This document shows, in pieces, positions 1 to 9,249 of a stretch of DNA of 64,000 nt; position 1 is the first letter of the stretch; each line of letters opens with the position of its first letter. The notes under the pieces are model-generated. The model did no database searches. It was not told the origin of the DNA and worked only from the letters and a program-made list of their open reading frames with translations. Both the position numbers and the translations under genes were made by a program. The stretch lies in NCBI GenBank assembly GCA_024304985.1, contig JAMWZC010000001.1:434001-498000 (forward strand), read 5' to 3'. The DNA comes from Paracoccaceae bacterium (GTDB lineage: Bacteria; Pseudomonadota; Alphaproteobacteria; Rhodobacterales; Rhodobacteraceae).

Positions 1-2
1 TG

Positions 3-2342
3 ACCGCCTATGTCGAGGCGTCCAAGCGCATGTTCTGGCCGATTGTCAGCTCGACCGCGACCACGCTTTGCGCTTTTCTGCCGATGCTGTTCTGGCCCGG
101 TGTGCCCGGCGAGTTCATGGGCATGCTGCCGGTGACATTGATTTTCGTGCTTTCCGCCAGCCTGATCGTGGCGCTGATCTACCTGCCTGTGATGGGCGGT
201 GTGACGGGCCGCATGAGCCGGATGTTCGGCCGCGCGTCCGATGCACTGCGCCGTGCCCTGCCGTGGTGGGGTCGCGCCGCACTGGTGCCGCCTGCCCTCT
301 ACATGGTGTTTCTGGGTGCGATGCAGGTGCTGAACCCCGGCTATCTCTTTGGTGGCCAGCCCATCGGCAGCGGCTTCGTCGCGCTGCTGCCGGGTATCGT
401 TCTGTTCCTGCTGGGCTCTTTCGCGTCTTCCATCACGCTGGGTGCCGCACGGATCGAGCGCAAACCGCGCCGCATCACCGCAGGACATCGCCGCACGCTC
501 TTTGGTCATTTCATTCGGGTGATCACCGCCAATCCCGTCATGCCGCTGGTCACCATCGGTGTGGTGATGGCTTTCGTCGCGGTGGTCTTCATGACCTTCC
601 AGCAGAACAGTCGCGGCGTCGAGTTTTTCGTCGAATCCGAACCGGAACAGGCCATCGTCTATGTCCGCGCGCGCGGCAACTTGTCCTTGGCGGAAAAAGA
701 CGCGCTGGTCCGTCAGGCCGAAGAGATCGTGTTGGCGCATCCCGGGGTGGACAACGCCTTCGCCTTTGCCGGTGACGGCGGGCTGAATGCCAATACGGGT
801 GGCGCACAGCCGCCCTTGGACACAATCGGCCAGATCCAGCTTGAAACCATCCCATGGGAAGATCGCCGCGACCGCCCGGAACTGGACGGGGATCTGGTCA
901 TTGAAGAGCTGACATCCGCCATCGCCGCCATCCCCGGCCTTCAGGTCGAGGTCATTGCACAGGCGCGCGGCCCCGCATCCGCCAAACCCGTGCATCTGCG
1001 TCTCAAGGGCGACGACTGGGAGGCCCTGCAAGAGGCCACGCGCCTTGCCCGTGCGCAGTTCGAGGCCAGCGAGGGCCTGACCCTGATCGAGGATACGCTT
1101 CCCCTGCCCGGCATCGACTGGCAGATTGACGTGGATGTGGAAAAAGCCGGCCGTTTCGGTGCCGATGTGGCCACCGTCGGCGGCATGGTCCAGCTTGTGA
1201 CGCGCGGGATCCTGCTCGACACAATGCGCGTGGACACGTCCGATGAGGAAATCGAGATCCGCGTGCGCCTGCCCGAGGATGACCGGGTGCTGTCCACTCT
1301 TGATACGCTCAAGGTCCGCACCTCGGACGGTCTGGTGCCGCTGGCCAATTTCATCTCGCGCCAGCCGGTGCCGAAACTGGCGCAGATCAAGCGCGTTGAC
1401 GGGAAACGCTATTTCGACGTCAAGGCCGGTGTGGCGGATGGTCTGACCCGCACGGTGACAGCGGCGGATGGAGCCACGAGCCAGGTGCCGATCACCGCCA
1501 CCGAGCGGATTGAGACGCTGACCGATTGGCTGGAAACCAACCCGCTGCCTGCGGGCGTCGTATGGGAATGGACCGGCGATCAGGAGGATCAGGCCGAATC
1601 CGGGGCCTTTCTGGCGAATGCCTTTGCGGGGGCGTTGGGTCTGATGTTCATCATCCTGCTCGCGCAATTCAACTCGGTCTATAACTCAGTGCTGGTGCTG
1701 CTGGCGGTCGTGCTTTCCACCACGGGCGTGCTGATCGGAATGCTGGTGATGGATCAGACCTTCTCGATCATCATGACGGGCACGGGCATCGTGGCCTTGG
1801 CGGGGATCGTGGTAAACAACAACATCATACTGATCGACACCTATCAGGAATATTCCCGGTACATGCCAAGGATCGAAGCGATCATCCGCACCGCAGAAGA
1901 TCGCATCCGCCCGGTTCTGCTGACGACGATCACCACCATGGCGGGGCTTGCCCCGATGATGTTCGGCCTCAGCCTTGATTTCATCAATGGCGGCTATTCC
2001 ATCGACAGCCCCACCGCCCTGTGGTGGAAGCAACTGGCGACAGCGGTCGTGTTCGGTCTGGGCATCGCCACGATGCTGACGCTGGTCTTCACTCCGTCGC
2101 TTCTGGCGCTTCGCGTCTGGGCCAGCACCTATGCGCTGGCTCTCTCGCGGATGCTGGCGATCCTGTCCTTCGGGCGCGGCAGTCAGGCCGCCCGCGATTG
2201 GGCGCTGAATCGCGCCGCGCGCAAGCTGAAGGCTCCTGAAATCATCTGGGATGATGAAAGCCTTGATCCGCCTCTTGTGATCCCGGTGGCACAGCCTGAT
2301 CCGCTGACGACGCCGCAACCACCCCTGCGGGCGGCGGAGTGA
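3..2342 (+). CDS. RND efflux transporter permease, 3' part (5' end outside window)
   Basis: Inner-membrane proton-driven efflux pump subunit of the RND/AcrB superfamily. The frame is already open at base 3, so the gene starts upstream; about 779 codons are present of a family usually over 1,000. The visible part has the end of the first membrane half (STATT and FWPG segments), a periplasmic porter region, and the second membrane bundle with FIILLAQFNS and the GIVVNNNIILIDTYQ helix typical of RND transmembrane segments 10-11. The proline-rich tail after about residue 740 is likely cytoplasmic. The substrate is unknown because the adaptor gene would lie upstream. The next gene is convergent. 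Confidence 0.9.
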   Translation, partial: TAYVEASKRMFWPIVSSTATTLCAFLPMLFWPGVPGEFMGMLPVTLIFVLSASLIVALIYLPVMGGVTGRMSRMFGRASDALRRALPWWGRAALVPPALYMVFLGAMQVLNPGYLFGGQPIGSGFVALLPGIVLFLLGSFASSITLGAARIERKPRRITAGHRRTLFGHFIRVITANPVMPLVTIGVVMAFVAVVFMTFQQNSRGVEFFVESEPEQAIVYVRARGNLSLAEKDALVRQAEEIVLAHPGVDNAFAFAGDGGLNANTGGAQPPLDTIGQIQLETIPWEDRRDRPELDGDLVIEELTSAIAAIPGLQVEVIAQARGPASAKPVHLRLKGDDWEALQEATRLARAQFEASEGLTLIEDTLPLPGIDWQIDVDVEKAGRFGADVATVGGMVQLVTRGILLDTMRVDTSDEEIEIRVRLPEDDRVLSTLDTLKVRTSDGLVPLANFISRQPVPKLAQIKRVDGKRYFDVKAGVADGLTRTVTAADGATSQVPITATERIETLTDWLETNPLPAGVVWEWTGDQEDQAESGAFLANAFAGALGLMFIILLAQFNSVYNSVLVLLAVVLSTTGVLIGMLVMDQTFSIIMTGTGIVALAGIVVNNNIILIDTYQEYSRYMPRIEAIIRTAEDRIRPVLLTTITTMAGLAPMMFGLSLDFINGGYSIDSPTALWWKQLATAVVFGLGIATMLTLVFTPSLLALRVWASTYALALSRMLAILSFGRGSQAARDWALNRAARKLKAPEIIWDDESLDPPLVIPVAQPDPLTTPQPPLRAAE

Positions 2343-2440
2343 TGCAAGGAAAAAGCGGCGCCTGACCCGGCGCCGCTGCGTCTTCTTGCTCCAAATATCC
2401 TCGCCGAAGGCATGGCGGCAATGCCGCCATTCAGCGCCGG

Positions 2441-4258
2441 TCAGGCCGCCGCCTCACGCTCGCTGGCCTGACGCTGCCACAGGCCCCAATAGCGGCCCTT
2501 GCGCGTCAGCAGGTCCAGATGCGTGCCTTCCTCGACGATATGGCCATCTTCCAGCACGATGATCCGGTCAGCATCGGCCACTGTGGACAAGCGGTGCGCG
2601 ATCATCAGCACCGTGCGCCCTTCGGCCGCGCGGGCGAGCGCACCCTGAATTTCCTGCTCTGTCTCGGTATCCAGCGCCGACGTCGCCTCGTCCAGCAGCA
2701 GGATCGGCGGGTTCTTCAGCAGGGTGCGGGCGATTCCCACGCGCTGCTTTTCCCCGCCCGAGAGTTTCAGCCCGCGTTCACCCACCTGCGTGTCATAGCC
2801 ATCGGGCAGGCGCGTGATGAAATCATGGATCTGCGCGTCGCGCGCCGCCTGCACGATCTGTTCCTCGGTCGCGCCATCGCGGCCATAGGCGATGTTGTAG
2901 CGGATCGTATCGTTGAACAGCACCGTATCCTGCGGCACCACACCGATGGCATCGTGCAAGCTGACTTGCGTGATGTCCCGCAGGTCCTGCCCGTCAATCA
3001 GCACAGCCCCTTTGGTCACGTCATAAAAGCGGAACAGCAGCCGCCCGATGGTTGACTTGCCCGACCCGGAGGAGCCAACAATCGCCACCGTCTCGCCTGC
3101 GCCGACCTTGAGGCTGACCCCCTTGAGGATCGCGCGCTCCGGGTCATAGCCGAAATGCACATCCCGCAACTCGACTTCTCCGCCTTGCACTTTCAGAACA
3201 TTTGCGCCCGGTTTGTCAGATACCTCGGCAGGTTGCTCCAGCAAATCGAACATTTCGCCCATGTCGACCAAGGCCTGCCGGATCTCGCGGTAGACGGTAC
3301 CCAGAAAGTTCAGCGGCATGGTGATCTGGATCATATAGGCGTTGACCATGACGAAGTCGCCGACGGTCAGGTCGCCGCGTTCCACGCCCACCGCCGCCAT
3401 GACCATCACGATCACAAGCCCCGCCGTGATCAGAAACGCCTGACCGAAGTTCAGGAAAGCCAGCGAATAGGCTGTCTTGAGGGCGGCGGCCTCATATTGC
3501 TCCATCGCCCGGTCATAGCGGCGCGCTTCGCGGGCTTCGGCCCCGAAATACTTGACGGTCTCGAAGTTCAACAGGCTGTCTATCGCCTTCTGGTTGGCGT
3601 CCGTGTCCTGGTCGTTCATCACCTTGCGCAGCTTCACGCGCCATTCGGTCACGGCGAAGGTGAACCAGACATAGACCGCGATGGTCATCACGATCACCGC
3701 CAGATACCAGACATCGAACAGGAAGAACAAAATCCCCGCGATCATCAGCAGTTCCAGAACCAGCGGGCCGATCGAGAACAGCAAGAAACGCAGCAGAAAA
3801 TCCACGCCCTTCACCCCGCGTTCGATAATCCGGCTGAGCCCCCCTGTCTTGCGCGTCAGGTGATAGCGCATGGACAGGCGGTGGATGTGGGTGAAGGTTT
3901 CCAACGCCAGCGCCCTGAGCGCGCGCTGCCCTACAGCGGCAAAGACCGCATCGCGCAATTGCTGGAACCCGTTCGACAGCAGCCGCGCCATGCCATAGGC
4001 GATGGTCAGTCCCACCGCGCCCAGCATCAGCGGCGAGACCCCTTCATTCGCGAGTGCGTCCACTGCCTGTTTGTACAGAAGCGGCGTGCCCACAGCCACG
4101 ATCTTGCCCAGCAGCAGCGCCAGCAGCGCCAAGACGACCCGCCGTTTGACCCAGGGCTGATCCGCAGGCCACAGATAGGGCGAGACTCGCCGGATCGTGC
4201 GTAGGCCCGAGCGCCGCTCGGCCTTTGCTTCATCAGACAGGGGGGGTGTTGGTCGCAT
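2441..4258 (-). CDS. atm1: ATM1-type ABC exporter, fused permease and ATPase
   Basis: 605-residue half-transporter with an N-terminal six-helix exporter membrane domain (about residues 35-330) and a C-terminal nucleotide-binding domain. The ATPase has Walker A GSSGSGKST near residue 394, the signature LSGGEKQR, Walker B ILLLDEATSALD and the switch histidine in IAHRLST. The early motif LYKQAVDAL and overall length match the ATM1/HMT1 group, which in bacteria and mitochondria exports glutathione-linked sulfur, Fe-S precursors or heavy-metal conjugates. Works as a homodimer in the inner membrane. It stands alone between a convergent RND gene and a DUF2855 gene. The family call is firm; the substrate is inferred. 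Confidence 0.9.
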   Translation of the reverse strand: MRPTPPLSDEAKAERRSGLRTIRRVSPYLWPADQPWVKRRVVLALLALLLGKIVAVGTPLLYKQAVDALANEGVSPLMLGAVGLTIAYGMARLLSNGFQQLRDAVFAAVGQRALRALALETFTHIHRLSMRYHLTRKTGGLSRIIERGVKGVDFLLRFLLFSIGPLVLELLMIAGILFFLFDVWYLAVIVMTIAVYVWFTFAVTEWRVKLRKVMNDQDTDANQKAIDSLLNFETVKYFGAEAREARRYDRAMEQYEAAALKTAYSLAFLNFGQAFLITAGLVIVMVMAAVGVERGDLTVGDFVMVNAYMIQITMPLNFLGTVYREIRQALVDMGEMFDLLEQPAEVSDKPGANVLKVQGGEVELRDVHFGYDPERAILKGVSLKVGAGETVAIVGSSGSGKSTIGRLLFRFYDVTKGAVLIDGQDLRDITQVSLHDAIGVVPQDTVLFNDTIRYNIAYGRDGATEEQIVQAARDAQIHDFITRLPDGYDTQVGERGLKLSGGEKQRVGIARTLLKNPPILLLDEATSALDTETEQEIQGALARAAEGRTVLMIAHRLSTVADADRIIVLEDGHIVEEGTHLDLLTRKGRYWGLWQRQASEREAAA

Positions 4259-4328
4259 GGGAGAGGCCTTTCATCAGCCCCAGACAGATAAGCCGCTTTT
4301 CAGGCGAAGGCCAGAGAGCGCGCTGTTG

Positions 4329-5399
4329 TCAGACCCGGACAATGTGCCCCTCTCGGGGGCTGGTGCGTCCCGCTGCCAGATCAGCCCAGAGCGCAGGTGC
4401 AGCGACCAGCCCGTCATGGGTCACAACCTCCAGCCAGCCCCCGGCATCCGCCGCGATCCGCTTCCATGCGGCGGTGATCCGCGCCTCGATGACGCTTGGT
4501 CCCCATTCGCTGCGTCGCTTGGCGATCTGGGATGGTGCAAAAAAGAATTGCGGCTTGGGTCCGGGCAGGTTCTGCGGCGGGGCGAACTTGTCCCAGTGAC
4601 TGGTGCCCACCGCCGCCGAATGGTGCAGATGGTCGCCCAAATGAGTGTGCAGAGCCATCTTGACCTCGGCATTCCCGGCCATATCCACATAGACGCTGGG
4701 GACCAGCGGCACGGCGGAGATGTCATCATAGCGCAACACCGTGTCACATGCGCACAACCCTTCGACAAAAGGCAGGTTCCCTGCTCCGGTCAGACCAACA
4801 ATGCGATAAGGGCGGTCTACAGGTTCGGCCAGATACTTGCACAGGCCCAGCCCGGTCTTGGACGAGGCGCTGCCCACGATGATCTGTTCTGCGCCAAACC
4901 AGTCATTGTCGGCCAGCCAATCGAACAGCAGATAGGACGTGGCCAGCAAGGGCTGCAAAAGGCTTCGCAGATGGTCGTCATAGGCCGCACCCGCCTTGAC
5001 CGCGACATAGGTGTTATACACCAAAGCCAACCCGTCGCGATGCGGACTGCGGTCCACGAAAACGCCTTTTGCCACCTGGTCAGGACGGATCACAAGCGCC
5101 TCGGCCATCGGCAGGTAGCCATAAAGCCTTGTGCCCGCATCCAGACCCTCGGCCCGGCTTTCAGCCACGACGGCTGTGCCCCAGACCGGCACGATGCCCT
5201 GCCCCTCGATCCCGCTGGGAAAGAAACGCCAGTAGTCCAGCACGACCCCTGTTGCGGCGTAGGTGACGTTGTTCACCGTCAAGGCGAAGCTTTCGATAGT
5301 CAGGCGCGCCTCGCTCGCAGCAAGTGGGCGTGTGGCGGCACCGTCGTCGGAGAGCACCGCGCGGGTGATATCCTTCTGATCGACCAGAATTCGTTGCAT
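4329..5399 (-). CDS. DUF2855 family protein
   Basis: 356-residue protein starting MQRILVDQKDI. The open frame runs 22 codons further upstream, but those residues lack family character. The protein resembles the DUF2855 family, distantly similar in fold to medium-chain reductases: an N-terminal region with GVVLDYWRFFP and a central segment IIVGSASSKTGLGLCKYL that looks like a glycine-rich nucleotide-binding turn. No enzyme activity is established for the family. It lies downstream of the divergent LysM gene region and close to the ABC exporter, with no obvious operon partner. Function unknown; an oxidoreductase is only an inference. Confidence 0.75.
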   Translation of the reverse strand: MQRILVDQKDITRAVLSDDGAATRPLAASEARLTIESFALTVNNVTYAATGVVLDYWRFFPSGIEGQGIVPVWGTAVVAESRAEGLDAGTRLYGYLPMAEALVIRPDQVAKGVFVDRSPHRDGLALVYNTYVAVKAGAAYDDHLRSLLQPLLATSYLLFDWLADNDWFGAEQIIVGSASSKTGLGLCKYLAEPVDRPYRIVGLTGAGNLPFVEGLCACDTVLRYDDISAVPLVPSVYVDMAGNAEVKMALHTHLGDHLHHSAAVGTSHWDKFAPPQNLPGPKPQFFFAPSQIAKRRSEWGPSVIEARITAAWKRIAADAGGWLEVVTHDGLVAAPALWADLAAGRTSPREGHIVRV

Positions 5400-5498
5400 C
5401 GGCGACCTTTCTGCACATCCGGCTTGTTCAGGACCCGAGCTAAACCCGGTAGCCCACATCTGCACAGACCTTTTCGCCGTGACGATGCGTCACCCGGT

Positions 5499-7007
5499 CT
5501 ATTCGGGGATCTCGAAGATCTGGCCGGGATAGATCAGGTCGGGATCGCGGATCCTGTCGCGATTTGCCTCGAACACCCGCACGAACAACGGCCCCTCGCC
5601 ATAGCTTTCCCGTGCGATGGCCCAGAGTGTATTGCCGGGCTGGACCGTCACCACACGCACGGTGGCGGGGGCAGGACCATCCGCGTTCGCCTGCGTGACC
5701 GCCGCCGTCTGGTCACCCGTCACCTGCGGCATGGCTCCTGAAGAGGATGACTGTTCCGGCATAGCAGGTGCTGTCGCAGCGGGTTCGCTGGCAGCGGCGA
5801 TGGCCGCCACCTCGTTACGATCCTCGCGTTTGAAGGGCGTCTCGATCCGCGACAGGACCTTGCCCGCCGCATCGACCTCATCCAGACGAAGGGTATAGAT
5901 GCCCGGGGCCACACCGGGCAGTCCCGTGCTCCAGAGTCCGTCAGCCCCGACAAGCGCCGATGTGACGGGCGCATTGTCCAGATAGATCAGGACATTGGCC
6001 GCAACCGTCGCGCGTCCCTGCAACAGGACGTCTCCTTCGCTGGTGTAGCTGATCACGTCCAGTGCGATGCCGCCGATCCGGCTGGGGTCGGCGGGCGTGG
6101 CAGGTTGCAACACGCGCACGCCCGATGTGTCGGACAGCAGCAAGGCGGGTGCCGACGCAGGCTCTGCCGCTACGGTCTGGTTCTCGGGTGTGGCCTGCGG
6201 GCTGGTCGCGTCCGGGGCGCTGCCATCTGCGGCCTGAGCGACTTCTGTTTTCTGTACGGGTGCGATGATGACTTGTTGCTCCGAAGGGACCACCGTCCCG
6301 TCCTTGCTGATGGCCAGCGTCAGAACACGGGGCCCGTTCGAGGGAGGAAGGCTTAGAAACGCGGCAAATGCCCCGTCCCCGCCCGTCATCGCGGTGCCGA
6401 CCACCACGCCGTCCAGCAGAATGTCCACGGTGCTGCCGGCCATGGACCGGCCTGCGACCACGGCCTCGCCATCGGGCGCAAGGCGCACGGTATCAAAGCT
6501 GGGCCGCAGAACCTCTGCTACTTCGGCAGGGGCTGCGGTGGACGTCGGCGCAGGCGCAGGCTCGGCGGTTGCCGTTTCCGGCACGGCATCGCCCGCAGGT
6601 GCCGCAGCGGTGGAATCCTGTTCCGTTGCAGGGCCTGCCAGCGGTGCCGGGGGCACGACCTCTTCGGTCTGCGCGACGGTCTCGGGCAAGGCCGCCCCGG
6701 ACACGGGCGGTTCAGTTGTTTCAACCGCAGCCTCTGCCTCCGGTTCGGCGGTTGTGGCAGGGGTGTTGTCGGTCACGGCCTCGTCGACGGGCGCCTCGGG
6801 CGTTGCACTGCCCGGCGCCTCGCTCTGTGGCGCTGCTGTTTGGGGCGCGGTCGCCTGTTCCGGCGTGACCGCCTCGTCCCTGACAATGCGATCGGGCGGG
6901 GCCAGCTTTCCCGACATCACAAGCCCCAGCAGCACCAGAACAATTGCCACCGCACTACCCGCCAGAGCAAGCCCCTTGCCGCCCGACACCATCGACTGTT
7001 TTTCCAT
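5499..7007 (-). CDS. Membrane-anchored LysM-domain protein
   Basis: 502-residue protein. The ATG at 7007 is chosen because GGAAGGGAACAG lies directly before it; the frame extends 11 codons upstream without a better site. A single N-terminal membrane segment (about residues 12-32) is followed by a long Ala/Pro/Glu-rich linker (about 35-170), then two bacterial Ig-like modules with GGDGAF and LVGADGLW, then a C-terminal LysM domain (about the last 50 residues, GNTLWAIARESYG to YPGQIFEIP). LysM binds peptidoglycan, so the protein probably spans from the inner membrane to the cell wall. Similar proteins are common in Rhodobacterales and mostly uncharacterised. Divergent from the LOG gene. Confidence 0.85.
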   Translation of the reverse strand: MEKQSMVSGGKGLALAGSAVAIVLVLLGLVMSGKLAPPDRIVRDEAVTPEQATAPQTAAPQSEAPGSATPEAPVDEAVTDNTPATTAEPEAEAAVETTEPPVSGAALPETVAQTEEVVPPAPLAGPATEQDSTAAAPAGDAVPETATAEPAPAPTSTAAPAEVAEVLRPSFDTVRLAPDGEAVVAGRSMAGSTVDILLDGVVVGTAMTGGDGAFAAFLSLPPSNGPRVLTLAISKDGTVVPSEQQVIIAPVQKTEVAQAADGSAPDATSPQATPENQTVAAEPASAPALLLSDTSGVRVLQPATPADPSRIGGIALDVISYTSEGDVLLQGRATVAANVLIYLDNAPVTSALVGADGLWSTGLPGVAPGIYTLRLDEVDAAGKVLSRIETPFKREDRNEVAAIAAASEPAATAPAMPEQSSSSGAMPQVTGDQTAAVTQANADGPAPATVRVVTVQPGNTLWAIARESYGEGPLFVRVFEANRDRIRDPDLIYPGQIFEIPE

Positions 7008-7111
7008 CTGTTCCCTTCCGGTCCGCCGTTTTCCCTTCACGGCGGTTGAGCGAGATTAGCAACAAGGCTATCACGGGTCAAAAGCACCTTTTCGGGAAAA
7101 CGGGAATTCAT

Positions 7112-7696
7112 ATGTCGCATCAGCCCAAAGGTTTTGCCGTCTGCGTCTATTGTGGCGCACGTAGCGGCAATGATCCGGCCTATCACGCGCAGGCCACGGC
7201 CTTCGGGCAGGTTCTGGCCACTGAGGGGTGGCAACTGGTCTATGGCGCGGGCGATGTCGGGCTGATGGGCGCTGTGGCGCGCGCAGCGCAGGCGGCCGGG
7301 GGCGATACGCTGGGCGTGATCCCGGTGCATCTTCTGAAGCTGGAAGTGGGCAAAACCGATCTCACGCGCTTTGTCGTCACCGAGACGATGCACGAGCGCA
7401 AGAAGGTCATGTACATGAATTCGAATGCCATCGTCGTGCTGCCCGGCGGGGCAGGCTCGCTGGACGAATTTTTCGAAGTGCTGACATGGCGGCAGCTCGG
7501 CCTGCATGCCAAGCCGATCTATCTGTTGAATATCAACGGTTACTGGTCACCTTTGGTGGACCTGATCGACCATGTGATAGCTCAGGGTTTTGCCGATCCG
7601 TCCCTGGCCGGGTTCGTCACTGTCGTGGATAACGTGGAGGCGCTGACCCGTGCCCTGCGTGCCGCGCGTTCCAGCGAAACCGACGAGGCCGAGTAG
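7112..7696 (+). CDS. LOG-family nucleotide phosphoribohydrolase-like protein
   Basis: 194-residue protein of the TIGR00730/LOG family. It starts at the ATG at 7112, where the conserved N-terminus (FAVCVYCGARSGN) follows at once; upstream in-frame codons overlap the promoter region. The diagnostic PGGAGSLDE motif is at about residues 111-119 and the preceding ERKKVMY is present. LOG proteins cleave cytokinin-type nucleoside 5'-monophosphates or other nucleotide monophosphates to free base plus ribose 5-phosphate in the cytoplasm; in bacteria the physiological substrate is usually unproven. The last 115 bases overlap the 3' end of the convergent RarD gene. Confidence 0.9.
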   Translation: MSHQPKGFAVCVYCGARSGNDPAYHAQATAFGQVLATEGWQLVYGAGDVGLMGAVARAAQAAGGDTLGVIPVHLLKLEVGKTDLTRFVVTETMHERKKVMYMNSNAIVVLPGGAGSLDEFFEVLTWRQLGLHAKPIYLLNINGYWSPLVDLIDHVIAQGFADPSLAGFVTVVDNVEALTRALRAARSSETDEAE

Positions 7697-8532
7697 AGCG
7701 CCAGCGCTGCCCAGATCAAGGCAAAGGCGATGAGATGCCATGAACTGAACGGTTCTGAAAAGACCATAACGGCGACCACGAATTGCAGTGTCGGGTTGAT
7801 GTATTGCACCAGACCGACCGTTCCCATGCGCACACGCTTGCTGGCATAGGAAAACAGCATCAAGGGTCCTGCGGTCAGGATGCCTGCGAACATCAGCAGC
7901 AGACTGTCCGCCAGATCTGCGCCGAACGCGCCGCCATCCCCACGATGCGCCAGGGCCAGCACGATCAGGGCCACGGGCGAGAGAACCAGAACCTCGGCCG
8001 TGACCGAGACAACAGGGCCAGCGGAAAGTCTTTTTTTCACAAGACCATAAAGCCCGAAACTCATGGATAGGACCAAGGCGATCCAGGGTGCGGCACCCAG
8101 ACCCAGCGTCAAGACCGTCACGGCCAGCGCCGCCAGCGCCACGGCCAACGCCTGCATCCGGCTGAGCCTTTCGCCAAAGATCACCCGCCCGATCCCGACC
8201 GCCACCAAGGGAAACAGGTAGTAGCCCAAGGATGCCTCGGTCGCCTTGCCGATCTGGATCGACAGGATGAACACGAACCAGTTGGTCGAGATCATGACGG
8301 CCGCAAAGACCACGATCCCCACAGCCCGCACCGAGCCCAAGGCCGCGCGCAGATGCGACAGACGCCCTTGCACCAGCAACACAAGCGTGAAGAAGACCAG
8401 CGACCAAAGGGTGCGATGAGCCAGAATCTCGATGGGCGGAACATGGGCCAACAGCTTGTAATACAGCCCGGACAATCCCCAGACCGTGCAGGCAGCCACC
8501 AATGCCGCAACGCCCTTGCCTGCCTCGGTCAA
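7582..8532 (-). CDS. rarD: RarD/EamA family membrane transporter
   Basis: 316-residue, roughly ten-helix inner-membrane protein of the DMT superfamily. The N-terminus (TVWGLSGLYYKLLAHVP, then EILAHRTLWS) is characteristic of RarD, known from E. coli as the chloramphenicol-sensitive protein, whose substrate is not settled. The tail after the last helix is about 40 residues longer than usual and basic. That tail is encoded entirely within the antisense overlap with the LOG gene (7582-7696). Either both genes are real and overlap tail to tail, or an older stop has been lost and the gene has run on. The family is firm; the substrate is unknown. Confidence 0.88.
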   Translation of the reverse strand: MTEAGKGVAALVAACTVWGLSGLYYKLLAHVPPIEILAHRTLWSLVFFTLVLLVQGRLSHLRAALGSVRAVGIVVFAAVMISTNWFVFILSIQIGKATEASLGYYLFPLVAVGIGRVIFGERLSRMQALAVALAALAVTVLTLGLGAAPWIALVLSMSFGLYGLVKKRLSAGPVVSVTAEVLVLSPVALIVLALAHRGDGGAFGADLADSLLLMFAGILTAGPLMLFSYASKRVRMGTVGLVQYINPTLQFVVAVMVFSEPFSSWHLIAFALIWAALALYSASSVSLERAARRARVSASTLSTTVTNPARDGSAKP

Positions 8533-8631
8533 TTGGATGTCCCCGCGTCGTTCACTGGCCTGCCTTGCGGCACCTTGGCCCAGACGGCGCGGGGGTTCAA
8601 TGCGTCAGTTGCGGGACCTGATAGTGCAGAT

Positions 8632-9090
8632 TTAGGACACCGCCTCGAGATCCTCGATGATGATCTTCTGCAGGGCTGGCAAAGTGTGACCTGTCAGGGT
8701 TTTGGGAATCTCGGCGATCACTGTCTTGCGTACCGTATCGTCCAACTGCTCGCGCAATTCACCCAGGGACCGGGGTGGCGCCACCAGAACGATGCGCGCA
8801 ATACGGCCACGCCGGACCATGCGGGTCAGGATCTCGGACAGGTCGGCGGCGAAACGGTCCTTGGCCAATTGGTGCCAGTCTGCCTCTTCCATCGCAGAGC
8901 GTTGTCCTGCGCCGGTGTCCGCGCGGCGACCGGGCCGATCCGAGACTTGCTCACCCTGTCGCGGATTGTCCTGCTGCTCGACCCGCATCACGGCAAGTTG
9001 CGGTGCGGCAGCCCCGCCTTCGTTGCGCAGAAAAAGCGCCTTTTCACCATCAGCCACCAGAACCCAGGTTTCTTTTTCCAGTCTGATCAT
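8632..9090 (-). CDS. Host attachment family protein
   Basis: 152-residue cytoplasmic protein starting MIRLEKETWVLVADG. The start at 9090 is set by GGAGG eight bases upstream; the frame itself remains open to 9219, across the sodB terminator. It resembles the family named 'protein required for attachment to host cells' (from an Agrobacterium locus), with the typical VLVADGEKA start and a C-terminal IVLVAPPRSLGELR segment. The fold resembles the eRF1/archaeal release-factor domain 1-like family. The biochemical role is not established, and the family is widespread in free-living Rhodobacterales, so the name should not be read as evidence of a host. Confidence 0.85.
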   Translation of the reverse strand: MIRLEKETWVLVADGEKALFLRNEGGAAAPQLAVMRVEQQDNPRQGEQVSDRPGRRADTGAGQRSAMEEADWHQLAKDRFAADLSEILTRMVRRGRIARIVLVAPPRSLGELREQLDDTVRKTVIAEIPKTLTGHTLPALQKIIIEDLEAVS

Positions 9091-9175
9091 CACGTCCTCC
9101 AGATGTTGGGTCGCGGCCCCCATGGGGCCGGACAGGTCTGTGCGCGCGCTGATCTTTAGGTATGAACGATCGGGC

Positions 9176-9213
9176 AAAATAAAAACCCCGCATCCCAAAG
9201 GAATGCGGGGTTT
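9176..9213 (-). terminator. Intrinsic terminator of sodB
   Basis: Perfect 11-base arms (9183-9193 and 9203-9213) around a 9-base loop. Read on the minus strand the hairpin is followed by TTTTTATTTT. It sits 37 bases after the sodB stop and before the host-attachment gene, so it separates the two transcripts. Confidence 0.9.
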
Positions 9214-9249
9214 CGCCAAGGCCTTGGCCTTGGCCCTTGGTTCAAGGGA

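Noticed and set aside
3155-5741. Long plus-strand frames opposite the ABC exporter and DUF2855 genes
   Set aside because: They are antisense shadows of genes with clear domains, have no ribosome sites, and show the His/Gln/Arg-rich composition typical of reverse reading of high-GC genes.
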